NCBI GenBank assembly: GCA_902500785.1
Contig: CABVRW010000001.1
Coordinates: 46,863-110,862, forward strand
Source of the DNA: an uncultured Nitrospira sp.
GTDB taxonomy: Bacteria > Nitrospirota > Nitrospiria > Nitrospirales > Nitrospiraceae
Direction of reading: 5' to 3'
DNA length: 64,000 nt
This document shows positions 16,502 to 24,937 of this stretch, piece after piece. The notes under the pieces were generated by a model. That model did no database searches and had not been told where the DNA came from. It saw only the letters and a list, made by a program, of their open reading frames with translations. Position 1 is the first letter of the stretch; each line of letters opens with the position of its first letter. The position numbers and the translations under genes were made by a program.

Positions 16502-16927
16502 ATGAGATATCTCGGCTATCTTGTCTGCGTGGGATTGCTGTGCGGTTTCCTTCTGGAAGATCCTCAGCCTACCCTCGCGCATCATTCCTATACGTTGACG
16601 GTCCAGCAACTGCGCGCCGGCCTGCTCAAGGCGCCATCGATAGGGGCGAAGGGATTCCTGTTGGTCGATGTGCGTTCCCCCGAGGAGCATGCGTCCGGCA
16701 TGATTCCGGGTACCGATCGGAATATCGACTTTCGTGAGATGAAGGCGCGACATCGTGAACTCGGTGCGTCGTTGGACGAGCATATCGTCGTGTATTGTCA
16801 GTCCGGCCATCGCAGCAACATTGCCGCGGAGACCTTGGCCGATTTGGGCTATACGCATGTGTACAATGTTGTGGGCAGTATGAACGCCTGGACAGAGGCC
16901 GGCTTTCCTGTCTCGCCTGCTCAATAG
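16502..16927 (+). CDS. Exported rhodanese-like sulfurtransferase
   Basis: A 141-residue single-domain rhodanese with an N-terminal signal peptide (YLGYLVCVGLLCGFLLEDPQ). The domain runs FLLVDVRSPEEHASGMIPG to the active-site loop VYCQSGHRSN, with the catalytic cysteine intact, and ends GSMNAWTEAGFPV. ATG 16502 is favoured by AAAGGAGCGG just upstream over the in-frame ATG at 16481. Its sulfur donor and acceptor in the periplasm are unknown. Confidence 0.85.
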   Translation: MRYLGYLVCVGLLCGFLLEDPQPTLAHHSYTLTVQQLRAGLLKAPSIGAKGFLLVDVRSPEEHASGMIPGTDRNIDFREMKARHRELGASLDEHIVVYCQSGHRSNIAAETLADLGYTHVYNVVGSMNAWTEAGFPVSPAQ

Positions 16928-16938
16928 GTCAGGGCCGG

Positions 16939-17865
16939 TCATCGCGTGCGTGAGGATGCGGACGAGTCTGGAGACGGCGCGCCCCGCGCCTGTGTTCGCG
17001 GACTGATGCCGATGACGGTCGGCAGGGGAATATGCACACCTCTGTTGCCTGCCAGGAGTGATCGCCATGTGGCTTGTGAGGTGGTTTCCTGGGCGGCGTG
17101 GAGCAGGTCGGGGCTGGCGATGACATCGGATGAGGCGCCCCCGTCCATAGCCATGGCCTGCTGAATCGACGGCATCTGCCGGTGGAGACAGTCTGCAAGG
17201 TGGTGAAGCGAGACGACATCCACCGTTTTGATGAGGAGAATGGCTCCTTCCCCGTCTTCTGCGACCACGGTTTGAAATGCGCGCTTCCCGCTGTCCCGCA
17301 CCCGGAGCTTCCCTGTCCGGTCGAACAGCATCAGCGATTGCGCGGCTTCCCGATAGGGAGGGGCGTCTTCTGTGAATCCGTCGAACGCGAGGTCTAGTAC
17401 GCGGGCCTTCCTGAGTTTCCCGTCGGTCGGTTCCGCCGCGAACAAACCCTGCCAGGAATGATGTTTCTTGCTCCCGAGTGAACGCCCCTCCTTCAGCAGC
17501 ACACCCAGGTACGAATAATCTTCCCGAAACAAGCCTGCATTAAACAGGACGTACGCATCCGTCCGTTGCTGCCAGTCGTGAATCGAGAGCGGGGCGCGGA
17601 GTCCCTCATCACGAAACTGATAGATGGAGAACCGAAACCGTTCCGGGTCGATGTGCAGCATGAGTAACGATGGAACCTGGGGACAGGCTTCGATGGGGCT
17701 CCAGAGCGCGACTTGCATCCCGGTGATCAACCGTTCCCAGGGCACCTCATGGGTGGCCGCAGACCCGGTCTGGGGTCCTCCGCCGATACAGAGCGCGATC
17801 AGGCACCCGCACAGATACGCCAATCGGCGAACGGACCGTGGCCTCTGCTGATTCCTTTTGAGCAT
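16939..17865 (-). CDS. Phosphodiester-glycosidase (NAGPA/DUF2233)-like exported protein
   Basis: A 308-residue protein starting at ATG 17865 (MLKRNQQRPRSVRRL), which gives a basic N-region and a hydrophobic leader (LAYLCGCLIALCIGG). An in-frame start 93 bases upstream would place 31 poorly fitting residues before it. The mature part resembles the NAGPA/DUF2233 domain: FNAGLFREDYSYLGVLL, FQTVVAEDGEGAILLIKT and the family-like AMAMDGGASSDVIA. Relatives cleave or bind glycan phosphodiesters in the envelope. The C-terminus is a short disordered Ser/Arg tail. It converges on the rhodanese gene. Confidence 0.75.
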   Translation of the reverse strand: MLKRNQQRPRSVRRLAYLCGCLIALCIGGGPQTGSAATHEVPWERLITGMQVALWSPIEACPQVPSLLMLHIDPERFRFSIYQFRDEGLRAPLSIHDWQQRTDAYVLFNAGLFREDYSYLGVLLKEGRSLGSKKHHSWQGLFAAEPTDGKLRKARVLDLAFDGFTEDAPPYREAAQSLMLFDRTGKLRVRDSGKRAFQTVVAEDGEGAILLIKTVDVVSLHHLADCLHRQMPSIQQAMAMDGGASSDVIASPDLLHAAQETTSQATWRSLLAGNRGVHIPLPTVIGISPRTQARGAPSPDSSASSRTR

Positions 17866-17993
17866 CAACACCCTCTGCGCGTCATGATTTCGGCACGAGA
17901 CAGCGGCACGCATAGCCGCACGCGACCTCAGTATAAAAAGGATGGGCACAAGGGTCAAATCCGCGCCGGCTCTGAGGTGCGTGCGGGCTGGTG

Positions 17994-19634
17994 TCAGGAC
18001 GCTTGTGCGGTGCGCGGGGCTTGGCCTGGTAGGGGTGGTTGGTGGTGGGCGGGGCCCGTTCCAGAAGCGGAAGAGTCGAGCAAGGCGCGTACCGTGCGCA
18101 GGAGAAGGTCAGGCGTGAACGGCTTTTGCAGAAAGGTCGTGCGATGAGGGTCCATGCCGCTATTTACGCATATATCATCCAGATAGCCCGACATGAAGAG
18201 CACACGCAGATTGGGCTTGATGACGGACAAATGTTGTGCGAGTTCGCGACCGTTCATTCCCGGCATCACCACGTCGGTGAGCAAGAGGTCCACATGGTAA
18301 CTCTGTTGCGTGGCCGAGAGGCAAGCTTCGACGCCATTTTTGGCTTCGATCACTTGGTAGCCGATCTTGACCAGTTCGTGACGGACCAGCTCGCGTACGC
18401 CGGTATCGTCCTCGACAAGGAGAATGGTCTCCGAACCATGGCGTAGTCGGCCTTGAGGTGTCGTGGCATCCGCCGTAAGGGTTTGCGGATTGACGCGTGG
18501 AAAATACAGGTCAAACGTAGTGCCATGTCCAACCTGGCTCCATACATCGATGCCGCCTCCGCAGGTGGTGACGATGCCGAATACGGTGGACAGGCCTAGC
18601 CCGGTGCCCTTGTGTTCCTCCTTCGTGGTGAAAAATGGTTCGAAGAGGTGGGAGAGCACGTCGGCATCCATTCCGCACCCGGTATCGGTGACGGTCAATT
18701 TGACATATTGTCCCAAGGGCAACGGATGGAGATGATGCATCGGGGTACGTGCGAGTTCCGTTTGCGACGTTTCGATCGCCAACAGGCCTCCGTTGGGCAT
18801 GGCATCCCGGGCGTTCACGACCAGATTCATGAGGACCTGTTCCAGCTGCCCGGGGTTGGCCTTCACGTGACCGTCATAGGGGTCGAAGCGGATCACCAGT
18901 TGGATGTCTTCACCGATGAGGCGCCGAAGCATGCTGTCTACATTGCCGACGACCGAATTCAATGGGAGGACTTTCGGTTCCAACGGCTGCTTTCGGCTGA
19001 AGGCCATGAGTTGGCGAATCAAGCTCGCAGCTCGTTCTCCGGCTTTCTGCATCTCTTCGATCTTGGCGCGGGTCGGATCACCGGAGGGCAATTCTGCGAT
19101 GAGGACCTGACTATGCCCCATGATGACCGTCAGCAGATTGTTGAAATCATGGGCGAGTCCTCCCGCGAGACGTCCCACCGCTTCCATCTTCTGGGCCTGA
19201 CGAAACTGTTTTTCGCTCACGCGCAGCGCGTCTTCCGCCCGCCTGCGTTCCAAACGTTCGTCGAGTTCTCGCAGGGTTCGTTTAATGGAGGGCGCAAGCC
19301 GGCCCAGGCGTTGCTTGGAGATGTAGTCGGTCGCTCCTCGCTGCATCATGTCGATGGCGAACTCCTCTCCCTGCGCGCCTGAGACGAAGAGGAACGGCAT
19401 GTCGGGATGCAGGGTCCGCGTGAGGGCGAGCGCGGCCGCTCCGTCGAAGCCGGGGACTGCGGTGTCGGCGAGAATGAGACTGAATCCCTCCTGGCGAAGT
19501 GCGGCCAGAAATTCTTCGCGCGACTGTGCGCGTTTTGACTGACACAGAATGCCGGCATTTCTGAGGGTAGCGGAAATCAGCTCCGCATCGGCGGGGTTGC
19601 TCTCGAGATGGATGAAGCGTAGCGGCTGAGTCAT
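17994..19634 (-). CDS. Hybrid sensor histidine kinase (REC-HisKA-HATPase-REC)
   Basis: A 546-residue cytosolic protein with no membrane span. An N-terminal receiver domain (phospho-acceptor Asp in FSLILADTAVPGFDG) is followed by HisKA with GRLAGGLAHDFNNLL, HATPase (N-box VNARDAM, DTGCGMD, EPFFTTK, GTGLGLS) and a C-terminal receiver (LLLTDVVMPGMNG, FLQKPF). Both receivers keep their Asp. It lies downstream of a stand-alone response regulator and a membrane kinase on the same strand, forming a phosphorelay array. The signal is unknown. Confidence 0.92.
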   Translation of the reverse strand: MTQPLRFIHLESNPADAELISATLRNAGILCQSKRAQSREEFLAALRQEGFSLILADTAVPGFDGAAALALTRTLHPDMPFLFVSGAQGEEFAIDMMQRGATDYISKQRLGRLAPSIKRTLRELDERLERRRAEDALRVSEKQFRQAQKMEAVGRLAGGLAHDFNNLLTVIMGHSQVLIAELPSGDPTRAKIEEMQKAGERAASLIRQLMAFSRKQPLEPKVLPLNSVVGNVDSMLRRLIGEDIQLVIRFDPYDGHVKANPGQLEQVLMNLVVNARDAMPNGGLLAIETSQTELARTPMHHLHPLPLGQYVKLTVTDTGCGMDADVLSHLFEPFFTTKEEHKGTGLGLSTVFGIVTTCGGGIDVWSQVGHGTTFDLYFPRVNPQTLTADATTPQGRLRHGSETILLVEDDTGVRELVRHELVKIGYQVIEAKNGVEACLSATQQSYHVDLLLTDVVMPGMNGRELAQHLSVIKPNLRVLFMSGYLDDICVNSGMDPHRTTFLQKPFTPDLLLRTVRALLDSSASGTGPAHHQPPLPGQAPRTAQAS

Positions 19635-19665
19635 CGTGAGTAGGGATCAGGGCGCCTGACGGGGG

Positions 19666-20133
19666 TTAAGTCGATCGGCCGGTTGTGCGGCTTGCGCCTT
19701 CAGGAGGTGGCTCATTGATCATACCCCAAAACACACCGAGTTCTTTGACGGCTTTGAGAAACTGGTGAAATTCGACTGGTTTGACCACATAGGCATTGGC
19801 GCCCAGGGCATAACTTTCAACCAGGTCCCGCTCTTCGCGAGAGGAAGTGAGCATGACGACCGGGATGGGTTTCAAGGCCGCGTCGCTCTTGATGGTGCGG
19901 AGGACTTCAAGTCCATCGACTTTCGGCATCTTCAAATCGAGCAGGACGACCGCCGGATTGCCCTGGAGGCGAGTCTTGAATTGGCCTCGACAGTAGAGGT
20001 AGTCCAGCACTTCAGCGCCGTCGTGACAAAGAATGACCTTATCGGCCAGGTGATGTTCCTCCATCGCGGCCAGTGCGAGTTCGGCATCGCGTGGATTGTC
20101 TTCCGCCAGCAAAATAGGTTTGGAAGCGATCAT
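19666..20133 (-). CDS. Single-domain response regulator (Rcp1-like)
   Basis: A 155-residue stand-alone receiver domain of the Rcp1 subtype: acidic pocket LLAEDNPRDAELAL, a tyrosine-rich insertion VLDYLYCRGQF, phospho-acceptor VVLLDLKMPKVDG, VMLTSSREERD and YVVKPVEF. No output domain. Its ATG overlaps the stop of the CHASE3 kinase by four bases, so the two are coupled and probably cognate. It may carry phosphate to the hybrid kinase encoded next. Confidence 0.92.
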   Translation of the reverse strand: MIASKPILLAEDNPRDAELALAAMEEHHLADKVILCHDGAEVLDYLYCRGQFKTRLQGNPAVVLLDLKMPKVDGLEVLRTIKSDAALKPIPVVMLTSSREERDLVESYALGANAYVVKPVEFHQFLKAVKELGVFWGMINEPPPEGASRTTGRST

Positions 20134-21629
20134 GCCGAGAACCTCGCCATCGGGAGGCTGACGTAAAAGGTCGCGCCTTCGCCGAGCGCACCTTCAGCCC
20201 AGGTTTTCCCGCCGTGACGGTGAATAATGCGTCGCACATTGGCCAACCCGATACCGGTTCCCTCGAATTCATCCGCTCGATGGAGCCGTTGAAAGACGCC
20301 GAATAACTTGTTGGCGTAGCGCATATCGAATCCTACCCCATTATCGCGTACGAATAACACCGCTTCCTCCTGACCGCTACCCCGGCTCCCGATCTCGATG
20401 GTGGCCTGCGGCCGTGTCCCGGTAAACTTGATTGCGTTGGCAAGGAGATTCATAAACACTTGCCGCAGCATCGCTGCGTCTCCTGTGACTTCAGGGAGTT
20501 GAGCGATTGTCCACGAGATCGCCCGATCTTGCAAGTCATGTCGCAGATCATGCAGCACGGAGGCGATCAATTGGTTCAGGTTGACCGTACCGCGCAACAT
20601 TTCCTGACGCCCCATGCGGGAAAAGACCAAGAGATCGTCGATGAGTTGTCCCATTCGGGTGGCCGATTCAGAAATCGTCTGCAGGTACCGTTTCGCCTTG
20701 TCATCCAGCGAGATGGAGGCTGCTTTTTTCAGAAGCGAGGCGTAGCCGTCGATATGGCGCAGCGGGGCGCGCAAATCGTGTGACACGGAATAGCTGAAGG
20801 CCTCCAGTTCTTTATTGGCGGCCTCAAGGAGTTCCCCGCGTCGATGGAGTTCATCGGCGATCCGCCGTCGTGCGGTAATGTCACGACGAATCAGGTAGTA
20901 CACGGCGGCAAGCAATACGAACAGAAGCAGGGCGCCCGTGATCAAGAGGATGATGCTGGAGCGAGTGGTCGTCGTGGATTCGATCACTCGTTGCGCAAGC
21001 GCCTTGGTTTCGTCCTGTTCCATCTGCGCTTGCAGTCGCCGGGCGGAATCGAGGGCGGTTTTGGCCACACCGGCCAAGGCCATCGTCCGCACCGACTCGA
21101 ACCCGGTCTCGTTTCGCAGGTCAATGGCAGCACGCTCTTCTCGAAGTTGTTGGGTGATCGACTGTTCGAGTTCGCTGACGCGTGTACGCTGGAGGCTGTG
21201 GGGGGCCGTGAGGTCACGCAGGTATCCAACGTATTCCGGTGCACGTTCCCGCAGCGTGTGGTAGGCGGCGAGGTAACTCTCGTCGCCTGTGACGAGAAAT
21301 CGTCGATGGCCGTTCTCGGCGTCGTCGATCGCCACGCCGGTTGCGGCGAGCACCTGGATGAATTCGTGACTGCGCTGGTCTTGATGGCCGTTGCGGATGA
21401 GCACCGTCATGTTGCGATACGAAATCGCTGAGATGACCAGAATGCCGGCGAAGACGAGGCCGAACCCGGCAAGCACGCGATGTTCAATGGATCGCTTCTG
21501 AAAGGTATGAACCAAAGGCCCAAGAAACGAGACCCGTGCAAGCAGACGCTCGCCCCACGGAGAGAGAGGGAGGGGGGATTCGGCGTCTGCGTTGACGGAC
21601 TGTTGGCGGTTCGATTCGTCCATGCCCAT
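20130..21629 (-). CDS. CHASE3-domain sensor histidine kinase
   Basis: A 499-residue membrane kinase. An N-terminal span (VLAGFGLVFAGILVISAIS), a CHASE3 sensory domain (about 75-210, with VAIDDAENGHRRFLVTGDES), a second span (SSIILLITGALLLFVLLAAV) and a coiled segment lead to HisKA (AFSYSVSHDLRAPLRHIDGY) and HATPase (VFMNLLANAIKF, VRDNGVGFDMRYA, GTGIGLANV). All catalytic boxes are intact. First gene of a three-gene array with a response regulator and a hybrid kinase. Confidence 0.92.
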   Translation of the reverse strand: MGMDESNRQQSVNADAESPLPLSPWGERLLARVSFLGPLVHTFQKRSIEHRVLAGFGLVFAGILVISAISYRNMTVLIRNGHQDQRSHEFIQVLAATGVAIDDAENGHRRFLVTGDESYLAAYHTLRERAPEYVGYLRDLTAPHSLQRTRVSELEQSITQQLREERAAIDLRNETGFESVRTMALAGVAKTALDSARRLQAQMEQDETKALAQRVIESTTTTRSSIILLITGALLLFVLLAAVYYLIRRDITARRRIADELHRRGELLEAANKELEAFSYSVSHDLRAPLRHIDGYASLLKKAASISLDDKAKRYLQTISESATRMGQLIDDLLVFSRMGRQEMLRGTVNLNQLIASVLHDLRHDLQDRAISWTIAQLPEVTGDAAMLRQVFMNLLANAIKFTGTRPQATIEIGSRGSGQEEAVLFVRDNGVGFDMRYANKLFGVFQRLHRADEFEGTGIGLANVRRIIHRHGGKTWAEGALGEGATFYVSLPMARFSA

Positions 21630-21782
21630 ATGAGATCCAGCCGGATGAATTGAGTGGCGCTCGCACGGGGCTTGTGAGCCCTGGCATGCTGCTCATGGGA
21701 CGGCACAGCGTATTGTAGCAGAAGGTATTGATAAGCGAAGGGGTTTGATGGAAATCGTAGGTGGTGACCGTGGGGTGGCCCG

Positions 21783-23279
21783 TTATCCTCCGAACGGAGT
21801 GACGGGCGGAGGGATCGAGGCGGCAGGGCCGACGAGGTTGGAAAACATCAGTGTGGCAGCGACAGCCCAGTCGAGGAACGGCTGTGGATAGATTCCGATC
21901 ACGAGTGTTCCGGCGAGTCCGACATAGATGACTGCTCGCAACGGACCCGTGGTCTTGATGGGAGAGGAATCGAGCGGTTCGCTGATGTACATCTTCTTCA
22001 CGACGATCAAGTAATAGTACATCGACACGACGATGTTGATGAGGCCGACGGTGATCAGGATATAGAGGCCTTCCTTGATCGCGGCGACGAAAATATACAG
22101 CTTTCCAATAAAGCCGGCGAGCGGAGGCACTCCTGCCAGCGACAGGAGGAAAATCAACATGGCAAAGGCCAGGAACGGCGAGCGCCGATTGAGCCCGCTG
22201 TAGTCATCGATTTCATCGCTACCCACCGCGTTACTGATCGCCATGATGACGGCGAAAGCCCCGAGGTTCGCAAAGAGGTAGGTCAGGAGGTAAAACAAAA
22301 TGGAGTCGGTGCCCATTTTGGTCCCGGCGGCCAAGCCGATCAGCACGTTGCCGACCTGTGCGATGCCGGAATAGGCCAAGAGACGTTTGATATTTCGTTG
22401 CGCGATGGCGACGATATTGCCGTAGGTCATCGAAAGGATCGAGGCGGCGACGATGAGCAATGCCCAGACCGGCTTGAACGTCGACAAGGCGACCATGAAC
22501 AACCGCAGCAGGATCGCAAATGCCGCCACCTTCGGGGCGATCGACAGGAATGCGGTCACCGGGGTCGGCGCGCCATGGTACGTATCAGGGATCCATGAAT
22601 GGAACGGGACGGCGCCGATCTTGAATCCCAGTGCGGCAAAAATGAGCAAGAAGCCGATCACGAGTCCGGTGGTCGGGGCCGCACCACTCATTTCAGAAAA
22701 AACCAACCGGCCCGTTTCGCCATAGACGAGGCTGATGCCGTAGGCCAGCAAGCCGGCCGCAAAGACACCAAGGATGAAAAACTTGAGCCCAGCCTCGTTG
22801 GACGCCATATCGTCACGTAGATAGGACACCAAGACATAAAACCCGAATGTCGCAAACTCGAGGGTGACGAAGAGTGACAGGAGGTCGTTGGCCGAGGTCA
22901 TGAACATCATGCCCAAAGCGGACATGACGACGAGGAAATAGTATTCGCCTCGAAAGAATGAAAACCGGTGCACATAGTCGATCGAGAGGAGAATCACGAG
23001 GATCGTCGCAAGGAGGATCATTACCTTGAAGAAGATGGCCAAACGGTCGAGGACGAACATCTTGCCGAACAGGGTGCCGGTGATGCCGGTGACGTCAAAC
23101 CACGCGAGGCAGGCCAGCGTGATCACCAATCCTAGAATGCTCAGGTACGCGAGCTGTTCTTGCACGATCCGTTTGAAGGAAAAATCGACGATCAAGACGA
23201 CGCACAGCCAGGCCGTGAGAAACAGCTCGGGCAGCAAGAGCAGGAGATCGCTGACTGACAGGGTAAGGGAGAAAGTCAT
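21783..23279 (-). CDS. nuoN: NADH-quinone oxidoreductase subunit N
   Basis: A 498-residue antiporter-like membrane subunit of complex I with about 14 spans. The proton-path residues are present: Glu in VTLEFATFGFYV, Lys in LGFKIGAVPFHSWIPD and SIAPKVAAF, and Lys in GFIGKLYIF. Length matches NuoN. The start overlaps the upstream nuoM stop (ATGA), and it is the last gene of the nuo operon. It should sit next to NuoK in the membrane arm. Confidence 0.95.
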   Translation of the reverse strand: MTFSLTLSVSDLLLLLPELFLTAWLCVVLIVDFSFKRIVQEQLAYLSILGLVITLACLAWFDVTGITGTLFGKMFVLDRLAIFFKVMILLATILVILLSIDYVHRFSFFRGEYYFLVVMSALGMMFMTSANDLLSLFVTLEFATFGFYVLVSYLRDDMASNEAGLKFFILGVFAAGLLAYGISLVYGETGRLVFSEMSGAAPTTGLVIGFLLIFAALGFKIGAVPFHSWIPDTYHGAPTPVTAFLSIAPKVAAFAILLRLFMVALSTFKPVWALLIVAASILSMTYGNIVAIAQRNIKRLLAYSGIAQVGNVLIGLAAGTKMGTDSILFYLLTYLFANLGAFAVIMAISNAVGSDEIDDYSGLNRRSPFLAFAMLIFLLSLAGVPPLAGFIGKLYIFVAAIKEGLYILITVGLINIVVSMYYYLIVVKKMYISEPLDSSPIKTTGPLRAVIYVGLAGTLVIGIYPQPFLDWAVAATLMFSNLVGPAASIPPPVTPFGG

Positions 23280-24934
23280 CGCGGAGTCACCTTCGCAATG
23301 GCTTCACGAGACGCAGGCAAGGGTACGAGGGGCGAGGCCGCATGTGGACTGTTCATCATGGGGTGCTCCGCGACCGGGACGACCTTGGTGATACGAGCGA
23401 TCAAGGGATCGACCCCAGACCGGACGACCGAGTAGAGGTGCCCCGGGAAAATGCCGAAACTGATGCTGACGGTGATCATGATCAGCAGCGGCAGGCGATC
23501 AATGACGGTCACGGCATCGTGTGAGTGGCTGTACTTTTCCGCCATCGATCCATAGAAGAGGCCGCGCATCATCTTGAAGAGATAGGCCATGGTCAGCACG
23601 ATCCCCAAGACGGCGACGACCACCTGGAAGGGGTACTTGTTCCAGCTCCCGACGATGATCATCACTTCCGCAATGAAGTTCACGGTGCCGGGCATCCCGA
23701 TCGAGGCCATACAGCCGATGACGAAAGCAGCGGAGATAAATGGCATTCGGTTGGAGAGGCCACCCAACGAGGGAATGTCGCGGGTGTGTGTTTGGTCGTA
23801 GACCCAGCCGGCCATGGCAAACAGCATCCCGGTGGCCATGGCGTGAGCGAACATGTAGATGACGGCTCCGCTCAGGCTGATATAGTCGAGTGCGGCCATT
23901 CCCAGGAAGACGTACCCCATGTGACTCGAACTGGAATATCCGATGACGTATTTGGTGTCCTTCGCGTAATAGGCGACGAGCCCACCGTATATGATGCTGA
24001 AGACACAGAGGACCGCAGCAATGGGCATGAGTTCACGGGTCGTTTCAGGGAGGATTTCGAAGGCCACCCGGATAATCGAGAAATGCCCCAACTTCATTAG
24101 GACGCCGGCATGCAACATGCTGGTCGCAGCCGGTGCGGCCGCATGTCCGACGGGTGACCAGGAGTGCAGGGGCCAAATCGGCGCGATGGAGGCAAATCCG
24201 AAAAAGATCAACAGCCAGATAAGGGTGGCCAACGGGCCAGAAAAGTGCGCCTGCTCGCGTAGGATTAAAATGTCGAAGGTGTTGAGCCCGGAGAACTTGT
24301 AAATCAGCAGAATGCCCATCAATGCCGCGACCGCGAACGCGGAGAGAAACAGGACCAACTTCATGGCCGCGTATTCTTTGCTGTTCGCGCCGAAATTGAA
24401 GATGAAGCCGACGGAATCCCGTTGCCTGAGGCCTTCCGTATCCGTCATCTCGAGGTATTTTTTTGTGTGGCTCCCCCACATGCCCAAAAGGAGGTACATG
24501 GGGATCACGGACATTTCATAGAAGAAATACAGGAAGAACAGATCCAGGGACATGAACACGCCGATCGTGGCGGCCGCGAGAATCAGAATCCAGATGTAGA
24601 ACTCTTTCATCCGGTCTTTGATGTGCCAGGATACGAAAATGCCGGCGAACAGCAGGATGGCGGAGGCCAGCACCAAGGGGGTGCCGATGCCGTCTACCCC
24701 AAGATGGAGTGAAATTCCCAATTGCCGAGACCATTCGATCCGCTGGATGAATTGAAAACCACCTTTCACGGCATCGTAGGCGTAAAAGAGATAGACCGAC
24801 GCGATCAATGAGACAAAGGCAGAACCGGCCGCAATGCCGCGCACGAGCGAGACTTGGCGGTTGGAGACGAAGATCAAGGCCAGGGCACCGGCAAATGGCG
24901 CGAAAAGAATAATGAGTAGCGTGTATTCAGCCAT
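23276..24934 (-). CDS. nuoM: NuoM-type subunit, second copy, divergent (lacks TM7 lysine)
   Basis: A 552-residue second NuoM-like antiporter subunit. The TM5 glutamate is present (FFYEMSVIP, E140), as are the TM8 lysine (VLMKLGHF, K281) and the TM12 glutamate (NFIAEVMIIV). The TM7 lysine, normally in a FAxKxP-type motif, is isoleucine here (GFASIAPIWPLH, I250), and the LPDA motif is changed to SPVG. The TM5-TM6 loop carries an insertion of about 25 residues (LEMTDTEGLRQRDSVG). It lies four bases after the first nuoM. A fourth pump-like subunit is known from extended complex I variants; whether this one pumps is uncertain. Confidence 0.92.
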   Translation of the reverse strand: MAEYTLLIILFAPFAGALALIFVSNRQVSLVRGIAAGSAFVSLIASVYLFYAYDAVKGGFQFIQRIEWSRQLGISLHLGVDGIGTPLVLASAILLFAGIFVSWHIKDRMKEFYIWILILAAATIGVFMSLDLFFLYFFYEMSVIPMYLLLGMWGSHTKKYLEMTDTEGLRQRDSVGFIFNFGANSKEYAAMKLVLFLSAFAVAALMGILLIYKFSGLNTFDILILREQAHFSGPLATLIWLLIFFGFASIAPIWPLHSWSPVGHAAAPAATSMLHAGVLMKLGHFSIIRVAFEILPETTRELMPIAAVLCVFSIIYGGLVAYYAKDTKYVIGYSSSSHMGYVFLGMAALDYISLSGAVIYMFAHAMATGMLFAMAGWVYDQTHTRDIPSLGGLSNRMPFISAAFVIGCMASIGMPGTVNFIAEVMIIVGSWNKYPFQVVVAVLGIVLTMAYLFKMMRGLFYGSMAEKYSHSHDAVTVIDRLPLLIMITVSISFGIFPGHLYSVVRSGVDPLIARITKVVPVAEHPMMNSPHAASPLVPLPASREAIAKVTPR

Positions 24935-24937
24935 GGT

